Assembly (NCBI GenBank): GCA_003116995.1
Contig: BDSL01000044.1
Span: 186,001-250,000, forward strand
DNA length: 64,000 bases
Direction of reading: 5' to 3'
Source of the DNA: Yamagishiella unicocca
Taxonomy: Eukaryota; Chlorophyta; Chlorophyceae; Chlamydomonadales; Volvocaceae
Part shown: piece after piece, positions 56,418 to 64,000 of the stretch
How the letters are laid out: the number at the start of each line of letters is the position of its first letter
Position numbering within the stretch: the stretch's first letter is position 1
Position numbers and translations under genes: made by a program
The notes under the pieces: model-generated
Seen by the model: the letters and a program-made list of their open reading frames with translations, nothing else
Databases searched by the model: none
Told to the model about the DNA's origin: nothing

Positions 56418-59400
56418 TCACTCAGCATCCTTGGCGGCCCCTGTCCCCTGCAGGCTCAAAGCTCCCAGCGCTGCCACCGTCTCCTCGTTCCCCTCCGCCT
56501 CCCCCCTGACCGCGCCCTCACCCTCCGCCTCCCCTGTGCCCTCCCCCTCACTTTCCGAGGCCCCGTCTTCACCCTCCCCCTCCTCCTCCTCCTCCTCCTC
56601 CTCCATGTCACTATCATCACCACGGCACCCGTCCGCAGACGCCAGGCGCTCCGCTTCCTGCTCACGTCCTCCTCGCGCCACACCGTCCTGAGCCTCCGGA
56701 CCTGCCAGCCCCTCTTGCCCTGGGCACTGCCCCGGCGGCTGCGTCCCTTCGCTTGGGCCCCGCACCACGGGCTGCGCGAACCCCGCCGTCTGCGGCCTGC
56801 GCTTTCGAGAGGGTATCGCTGCGTCCAGGGCTCGTACCCAGTCCCCTGCGACCAGGGGCGGCGGCCGCGGCAGCAACGATGAGGAACACGGGCAGCGGGG
56901 GGGCGGAGTGTTGTGTGGGGAGGCTGTGGAGTACTGGTAGGACATGGCTCCGGGAGGAAGCCAGCGGCGGAACGCCGGCCGCATCGGGATGCTGCGCCGG
57001 GAGGACCTGCACACTGCTTCAAAGTTCGATCAGGGTTGAGGATGCACTGAGGGTGCACCGCCGCACACGGAGTTCGTTGGGACGACCCATGGGTCAGTCC
57101 AGGTTTTCGGGGCAAGCCCATAGCCTCACCTGAACACTATCTGAGGATTCAAACCTGGATTTCTGTATTATCTTGGCCTGAGGTTTCACATCTGGGGTTT
57201 CCTACGACCACCGCCCGCACCGTGGCTCATGCCTCGTGAGGACAGCCGCCCTTCGGCGGATTGTAACTAACTAACTAATTAACTAACTAACCAACTAACT
57301 AACCAACTAACTATCTAACTAACTAACTATCTACTTAACTAACTAACTACGCGCACCTGTGTCGTGGTATATCAGCAGCGCCTTGACGACGTCGTCGATG
57401 TTCAGGACGGGGCTGCGGGTGAGGCAGAAGGGGGACCAAGGGGAGGATGGGGCTCCAGGGGGCCACGGCACACGTGCGGGTATCCAGGCTCGGGGGTACG
57501 TGTATGCGAGGCCTGGCACGGCGCTCGCGTGCTTACGTGGCTCGGGCGCCAGGGAAGCTGGTATTGGATGGGCGGTTGGCCGGTTGCGAACACTGCCGTA
57601 CCAGCGCCGGTACCAGCGCCCGGGCCACTGTGATCATCATCACTGCCGCCCAGTCACCGCACTGCAGCCACCATCTCTCCTCCGCCCCTCCTCCGCCCCT
57701 CCTCCGCCCCTCCTCCGCCCCTCCTCCGCCCCTCCTCCGTCCCCCCTCACCACTTTCGTGTGCCTTTGACCAGCCCCAGCGGCTCCGCATGCTCTGCGAT
57801 GGGCAGCCGCCTGCACGCCACGCCCTGGGACTCCTGCACACCGCCACGCGGGACGCGAACGCGGGTACAGAAAGAAATAGGGGTGTGTAAAAACCGTTTT
57901 CGCAACGGGAAAGGATAGAAATACGGGTGGGTTGGCGAGGGGGATCGAGCCGGGGTCCTCACAGCAGCTCCTCAACCACCACAACCACCTCAACCACCAC
58001 TACCACCGGCACCAGTGCCAACGCTGCGCTGACGCGCCCGGGGACTGCGCTGCGCGCAGCCAACCGCCTCTTGCGCGCTGCGCTGCTCTAACTGTCGAGC
58101 ATTTTTGACCCCCTTTCGGATACATGTAATCTACAATTATCACAGTATTCACTCAGCTACGTGTGCGCTGGTAGCTCTCCTCCCAAACCCGGTGGCGGCA
58201 CCTAGCTGGGTGCAGGAGGGGCCTCACCGCGTACTTCAGCGTAAGGCCCTTCCTGTGGGTGCGGTCCACGATGCCGCCGATGACGTAGACGCGCTCCGAA
58301 ACCACCTCCAGCAGCGGCTCCGTCGCATCTGGGCTGAGCACCACCACCTGCGCCGCCGCCCGCAGCCAGCGAGCCAGCCAGCAGCCCAGGGGGAAGCGAG
58401 CAGCGAGGAGCGAGGAGCGAGGAGGAACGAGCAAGACTTAGTTGAACGCTTGCCGGGCGGACCGGGTGTACATCACGGCGCGCGCAGAAAGCGAACAGCA
58501 ATGAGCAGCCGCCCAAGCGCTCCAGCCGCGCGGGATGCGTTCCCTTCCACAAGCCAGCAGATCAACCGCTTCCCCCCCTTCCACCTACGGCTCCCTCTCC
58601 ACCTCCCCGCCCTGACCGGCGCCTCCTTACCCTGCGACCGACCCTAAATTACCACCTCCATCGCCCCACCCGTGCGCTTTAACTTCCCAACCTCCTGAGT
58701 GCCAACCTACGGGTTTCATCTCAGCTCCCCCATGCGGCGCCGTACCGCCGCTGGCCTACCCTGTCCGCCCCGAAGGCCTCCGCAGCGCCCGCCTCCGTCC
58801 GCACGACCCGCCAGCCGCCCGGGCCGCACGGTGCTGCCACCGACGCCAGCGGCTCGCCCCAGCTGGTCAGCGTCAGGCAGGCAGGCCGCGGGTGGCGCTT
58901 GTTGGCGGCGGATGAGTTCTCGATCTGCTTGCACAGGCTGCGCATCTGGGGGGGGGGCGGGCGGGGGTGCGGACGGCACAGGCCGGCGACCGGCAGGCGG
59001 TGTCCTCGTCACTGTGGTGTCACAACGGCCTCTCGGTTTCGGAGGTAGGCTCAGAGCTCTGGCTGATGAGAACGCCGTGGACTAGTGCCGCGGAGCAGAG
59101 TCCGGCGCGAGTGATATACGATGCGGAGCTCTCAGCGGAGGGCCCCTCCGAGCCACCCTGTCGTACTGCGGCACGTCCTTCCACCGGCACGTGTGTACTG
59201 CGTCGACTCGCTTTGGCGACCCATGGTTCCCCTCCCCTCCCCTCCCCTCCCCTCCTGTTCGACATGCTGGGCACCCCAGCGAGAGCTCTCTCGCCCACCT
59301 CCTTCGGTGGCGCGGACGGCGCGAAGGAGCAGTCGATCACAATCCGCAGCGCTCCGCCCCCAGGCCCGCCCCCCGCCAGCGCCGTCGCCACTCGCTCCGC

Positions 59401-60146
59401 CTGCCGCGCCGCCTCGGCACTGCGCTCCGCCCGCTCCGCCTCCCGGGCCGCCCGCCACTCCGCCAGCTGGTCCTCACTCAGGGCCGCCAGGAGCGCCTCC
59501 TCCTGGGCCCTATGGAGGGGAGGTGGCATGAAGACCGGTTACACGACAACGGTACAACAGCCGTGGTGGCGGGGGGAGGCACAGGGTTAGGCGCGGAAGG
59601 TGGGCTATGATTATGAGACGGGCGGGGCAGGAGGTGACGCGTCACGGCAGCTGGACTGTCGGCGCCAGCGTTAAAGTCGGGTTCGGGTCCTTGATAGGTC
59701 GCCGCCGCTTACGGTTTACGACAGCGAGAAGGCAGTACCGGTAGCTGGCAGGAGTCTAGATAGCCTGGTGGTGGGACAGCACGTGCGGGTACCGCAGCCG
59801 TCCCTGCCAGCGACAGCCTGGCTGCGGGTGGGTTTTCTGGAAGACCGGGCGGGTTACGGTAACACGCAGGGAGGGGAGTGAGACGGCTCGGCTGGTCGCA
59901 AACTGGTTAGGGGAGATGTGAGGAGAGCCCGTGTCATAGGAAGCCGATTATTAGGAACCCGTTTGGGTGGGAGGGTTGTGAGGAAAGCCCGTGTGATGGG
60001 AAGCCGACTAAGGTGGAGACGACAACGCGATGGGCGCACCGTGCCGCAACAGACCGCGTCCTCCGCGATTCCTTGGCTTTCTCACGCCGCCGGAGGTTGT
60101 TGAAGCGCCTCCGGGCCTCCCACGCCTCGTCTCGCTGCGTCTTGGC
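56418..60146 (-). CDS. TRM10: tRNA (purine-N1-)-methyltransferase, TRM10 family
   Basis: Exons (- order): 60146-60027, 59502-59299, 58945-58760, 58347-58228, 57833-57751, 57412-57357, 56845-56418. Phases fit from the second exon on. The protein has at least 398 residues; the first coding exon is not settled. An open frame runs up to an ATG near 60489, and the donor after 60027 (GTTGTC) is weak. SPOUT-domain motifs of TRM10: LRIVIDCSF, SLCKQIENSSAANKR, LTLTSWGEPL, VVVLSPDATEPLLE, ERVYVIGGIVDRTHRKGLTL, RRLPIAEHAEPL, LNIDDVVKALLIY and GDWVRALDAAIPSRKR. The N-terminal part is a charged coiled coil, also typical. The enzyme methylates N1 of purine 9 in tRNAs with SAM. The last exon adds an acidic Glu/Gly-rich tail of about 120 residues. 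A CTAA tract lies in the last intron. Confidence 0.9.
57264..57352. repeat. CTAA microsatellite in the last TRM10 intron
   Basis: About 90 bp of (CTAA)n with CCAA, TTAA and CTAT variants, immediately next to the exon boundary at 57357. Confidence 0.9.
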
Positions 60147-60651
60147 CTGGCGGGTGGGCGAGCGGGCGGGGTCGGACGGGGGTGGGGAGGCGGGGAGAGG
60201 TCGGGGAGGGTGAGGCTGGGTGGAGAGCTGGGTTGGTGTGTAGGGGTTCCGGCAACAGGTTGTGTCCTCGATCGTAGGTTGGGGGGGGAGACACGGTGGC
60301 GAAGGGTCGCGGAGGGTCGTGTCTGGGGCGGGGGGGTGTGGGGGCCGTCGCGAGACTGAGGCCCGCATGCTCCTCCTGCTCTTTCTGGTCACCACATGTA
60401 TGTAAGGACGTCCTGCCCTTTCCCGTCCCAAGGCACGAGGAAACAACCGACGGATGATGCAGGAAGTCACGTCGCCACCCCGACCCATGCACCCTCGCAC
60501 GGCTCCCTAGCTCCGAGTTCCAGACCCCCTGCCAATCCTAAGTGCCCACAATTTTCTCCATGTAAGACGCTGGATCTTTTGGGCTACCGACACGTCCCGT
60601 ACAGAGCCTATTCGGCTAGCAAAACTACATCTTGTCCTCCAACCGCTCGCG

Positions 60652-61070
60652 CCAACAAGCGACGCACCCGGCCCGACGTTGATGCATTTGTTTCAGGAAT
60701 GCCTTCTGTAACAACACGAAGCTCCCCGCCATCAGCTTCTTCCGCCCTGACGGGCTGGCATGCGCCGCCGTCTGAAGCATTGTGCTTATGAATTCGGCCC
60801 ACGTCAAGTTTTTCATTACTTGACATGCTACAAACGCGCTTGGAGGACCTTCAAACAGGTCTGCAGGTGATGATAGGATGGGTTCCGGCAAGCAACGGCT
60901 ACGGTTGAAATGTCGACTCCAACACTCGTAGGGGAGATTCGCCTAGGCTTTTGACTTCCCATCGGCAGCTGCCGGGACGGCAACACGGCATACGGGCAGC
61001 TCGTACCTATACCAGTTGACGTACACGTGAATGAGCCATATGCGGCCCCCCGCCCTTGCCCCTCCCAAGG
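60652..61070 (-). pseudogene. Decayed duplicate A of an unknown small gene
   Basis: On the - strand an acceptor CTGCAG precedes a frame reading FEGPPSAFVACQVMKNLTWA, then LQTAAHASPSGRKKLMAGS, ending near 60652. It aligns at DNA level with duplicate B (61740-62151), including the CAG-AC acceptor and an upstream GAGCTGCCCGTATG segment. No family recognised. Confidence 0.35.
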
Positions 61071-61739
61071 CACGATTGAGAATTATTTTCGAACGATTAC
61101 TTTTATTGATGTCCCTTCAAACGTACTAATATGATTCGCTTGGCCGGAGTCACAAGTACCGGTTGCACTATCGCGGTGTCTCTTAAACCGATTCTTCCTA
61201 ATCGATATTAATTGTGCGGAGCAGTTTCGACTTAAATTTGGCCGGGACGATATGCGCGTAAGCCGTCGCGGCGACTACAGTCCATCTGCCGTCCTAGGTG
61301 CTGGTGCCATTATGTCCCTTGCTGGCATAGATGGCATCTGGAAAGTGCCCTGGTACCCGTATGCCGCGGTCCCGCCGCTGGTCTACCGCGCAGGCCGCAG
61401 ACAGAGGGGATCACGCAGCCCATCACTCGGGACCCGACCCGGCGGCAGCCGCCGGGCCAGTGCCCACGGCAAGAGGGGCAGGCACGTCCGCAAATTCAGG
61501 ATAATGTGTGTGGGGGGGGAGACACGAGCAGGAAGCGGAGCGCCCGGCGTCGGGGGATGGGCAAGATGAGGAGGAGGAGGACGATACTACCGAAGATTGC
61601 TAGGGGTTTCGTGTCAACGCCTTGATGATGGCAATTCGTGCACCGCGAACGACATGCCAGATCGGTGGGCTACTGATGCATCACATACACAGCTGTTTGG
61701 CTTGAACCACCACCTCGGGTTTAACCAACCGCTCATGCT

Positions 61740-62151
61740 AACCTGGCCCTGAAGTTGATGCAATGTTTCAGGAATGCTTTGTTGTGATATTATCGAGCTC
61801 CCCCTCGTCAGCTTCTGCTGCCCTGACGGGTTGGCATGCGCCTCCGTCTGAAGCCGTTTGTTAGTGAACTCGGGCCCAGGTCAAATCCTTCGTTACTTTG
61901 AATAGCTGCAAATATGTATGTACGATGCTTGGAGCAACTTCAAACTGGTCTGTCAGTGCGCAGCAGGGTGAGGAAGCTGGTGATGAGGTTGGTCTCCTAA
62001 GAGGCAGACAATTAACGGCTACGGTATAGACGTTGAAAATAAAAACAAACGACCAATTACGATAGTAACACACGTTGGGGAGGTTCGTCTTTGTCTCTGG
62101 CTGCTCATCGGACAGCTGCAACAAGGACGACATACGGGCAGCTCGTACCAA
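61740..62151 (-). pseudogene. Decayed duplicate B of the same unknown gene
   Basis: Frame reads MSSLLQLSDEQPETKTN upstream, then after an acceptor FEVAPSIVHTYLQLFKVTKD and LTWA. An extra C compared with duplicate A then shifts the frame; the A-like frame continues as LQTEAHANPSGQQKLTRGSS. Either copy could be the broken one. Confidence 0.35.
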
Positions 62152-62222
62152 GTGACGTTGGCATCACATAATGCTGTGTGTATGTTATCTGGATTAGGTA
62201 ACTGGATAGCGCTTGTACTTAC

Positions 62223-64000
62223 ATGGCGGTTGCCCGTTTGGGCGCCCTGCAGCTGTTGCTTTGGTTCCTGTCGCAGTCCTCCCTAAATCATGCGCGCCAG
62301 CAGAGGCTGTCGGACTCCGACTTGGTTATGGTAAGGGGAACATGCGCCCAGCGAATTGACCTAGCGCACGCGACGGCTCGGTCCGCAAGGAAGACGACCG
62401 CGCTTCGGACAGTGTATGTGCTGGACAATGCCGCGCTGGCAGAGGAACTGCAGGAGCGCTTTAGTAGCAGCATGAATGAAACATACATGTCCTGGCCGGA
62501 TCGACCAGACCCTAAGAAGCCGGGCGATTCTCGCGTCGCCATGGCGCCATGGCTAGCACATCAGGCACTTGGCGACACTTACAAGTGGTTTCTGTACGGA
62601 GACGACGGTGAGGGATAGTGTAACAACGTGTGTGGGGTGGGGGAGGCTGGGGAATGTGTAAGGCGCTTCGAGGAAAGCTGACGGTGTAGACAACCACTGC
62701 GGGTTGGTTCTGGTGAGTTTAAGAGGACTGCCGCCCCCCTTCAGATCCGAATCATAGTCAAACGGCACCACTACCCAAACTTGAAGCTAAATCCACACTG
62801 CTCTGTAGCTAGCAGTCCCACATGACATCATCATGTTCGGGGTCATTCGCACATGTGCTAGCAGCCTATCGTGGCATGTACCGGTAGCCCCCCTGAAGGT
62901 GCGTCAGGAACACTACTCACTGGCGCCACTTCCGATCGCGCATACGCACAGCCTCAGCGGTTTCGGATCGAGCGCCCACACGCAACTTCGCTACCATTTA
63001 TCGTCACCCCTGGTTGCACGCGACTGCACCTTCCACGTGCCCCACCTTCCACGACGCCACCTGCTGCGCTGCCGGCCGCTGCCGCCGCTGCAGACACGTT
63101 CTTCTTCGTTGAGGGCGTCAAGAACCTGTTGCGACACTACGACCCCGACCTGCCGTACGTGGTGACAGGTGGGCGCTTACCCGGGCTGGTCCGGCTAGAA
63201 TGGTAGCTCGGAATGAGAGCTATGAGACGCCGCTGTCCTTTACCCAAATCGCGCACATGCCCACCGCGATCTGTGCGGGTTAGCATCTGCTAGCGCACGG
63301 AGTGACCCGTGGGTCTGGCCAACGAGCGCTACAGGTACAGCGACCCAGGGTTTCGCCCACGACCCACTCACCTGACTGCATTCGACCCAACTCCCTATGC
63401 TCCCCTGCTGCAACCTAACCCCCTGCTCAAGCGCCGCGACCTCCCCGCTTCCCTCCCCGCTTCCCTCCCCGCTTCCCTCCCCGCTTCCCTCCCCGCTTCC
63501 CTCCCCGCTCCCCTCCCCGCTTCCCTCCCCGCTCCCCTCCCCGCTTCCCTCCCCGCTTCCCTCCCCGCTTCCCTCCCCGCTTCCCTCCCCGCTTCCCTCC
63601 CCGCTCCCCTCCCCGCTTCCCTCCCCGCCCCCCTCCCCGCCCCCCTCCCCGCTTCCCTCCCCGCATCCCTCCCCGCTTCCCTCCCCGCTTCCCTCCCCGC
63701 TTCCCTCCCCTCCCTCCCCTCCCCTTGCCCCGACACCGCCCCTCTCCGCCCCCTCCCGGCTCGACCCCGGGCTGGGTCCCCAGACGTGCTGTGGCACAAG
63801 CGCAGGCGCTACCAGATGGAGGCGCCTCGCTGCCTGCCCTGCCACCTGAGCCCCGCCTACCTGGCCGCGGTGGCGGTGCGGCCGGACGGTGAGGGTACGT
63901 CCGCCCAGCAGCCGGGCGCGAAGCTCCACCCCTTCCACCAGGTCCCGGTGCCGCCCCTGGGCTGCCCCTGCACCCCGGATCTGGCCTGCGAGTACACGCT
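62223..64000 (+). CDS. Fringe-like (GT31-type) glycosyltransferase, 5' part
   Basis: Exons: 62223-62607, 63094-63168, 63784 to beyond the right edge, with phase-1 introns throughout. The ATG at 62223 is followed by a hydrophobic stretch ([16 protein letters not shown]), a signal anchor or signal peptide. Across the first junction the sequence reads [18 protein letters not shown], the metal-binding DDD motif and following helix of Fringe-like beta-1,3-glycosyltransferases. Then come [33 protein letters not shown] and a Cys-rich stretch ([12 protein letters not shown]). A Golgi/secretory enzyme transferring a sugar to glycoproteins is expected; donor and acceptor are unknown. A possible donor (GTGAGG at 63889) inside the last exon leaves its extent uncertain. 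Intron 2 contains a long 12-bp minisatellite. Confidence 0.8.
63437..63722. repeat. 12-bp pyrimidine minisatellite in a GT31 intron
   Basis: About 23 copies of CTTCCCTCCCCG with CTCCCC and CCCCCC variants; one strand is purely pyrimidine apart from a G per unit. The open frames across it are artefacts of the period being a multiple of three. Confidence 0.95.

Larger units (their letters stand above)
60147..62222. other. Region upstream of TRM10 with a decayed duplicate pair
   Basis: 2.1 kb between the TRM10 gene and the GT31 gene. It may contain the first TRM10 exon (open - frame to about 60489). Two related coding-like segments on the - strand are listed separately. Confidence 0.4.

Noticed and set aside
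63395..63938. Several long frames of Gly-Glu or Pro-Ser repeats
   Set aside because: They are readings of a 12-bp minisatellite, whose period is a multiple of three.

Overview
The window looks like nuclear DNA of a chlamydomonadalean (volvocine-type) green alga. The DNA is GC-rich. Genes are split into many short exons with GTGAG/GTGCG-type donors and CAG acceptors. TGTAA polyadenylation signals follow several stops, introns carry many GC-rich minisatellites, and a plastid ribosomal protein is encoded with an N-terminal transit peptide. All exon models below were joined by hand from splice sites, phase and family similarity; nothing was searched.

Layout. 1-3494 (+): 3' part of a plant-type PfkB sugar kinase. 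5603-9266 (-): cathepsin Z/X-like cysteine carboxypeptidase. 10308-10634 (+): plastid ribosomal protein S17. 10970-14760 (-): PEX19 ending in a CaaX-like box. 15301-18753 (+) and 24606-27783 (+): two isoprenylcysteine-methylesterase-like hydrolases, with a 3-hydroxybutyrate-dehydrogenase-like SDR (21125-23649, +) between them. 29721-33748 (-): PH-domain protein with a long disordered acidic tail. 35108-55054 (-): four five-exon paralogues (about 170-190 aa) encoding small secreted proteins with an invariant eight-cysteine pattern. The array is interrupted between copies 3 and 4 by a tRNA-Leu(CAG) gene with an intron and a 5'-truncated LINE-type retrotransposon. 56418-60146 (-): TRM10-type tRNA m1G/m1A methyltransferase. 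62223-64000 (+): 5' part of a Fringe/GT31-type glycosyltransferase.

The most interesting item is the secreted eight-cysteine family. Its order and spacing (C-x10-C-x42-45-CC-x10-C-x-C-x27-29-C-x14-C), helix-like segments and C-terminal strand before the last Cys resemble the 8-cysteine motif of plant lipid-transfer proteins and 2S albumins, a fold usually regarded as land-plant specific. Copies 1-2 and 3-4 form two subfamilies. A short palindromic repeat (core TGTAACGGTTACA, often followed by an AAC-rich tail) was seen only in this array.

Other links: PEX19 and the first methylesterase-like gene are divergent neighbours, and PEX19 is a predicted prenylated protein while the hydrolase belongs to a family acting on prenyl-cysteine methyl esters. 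The two hydrolase genes share near-identical 3' introns, as expected after recent duplication or gene conversion. Several stretches hold coding-like but broken sequence (34.2-34.8, 37.9-38.9, 60.6-62.2 kb).
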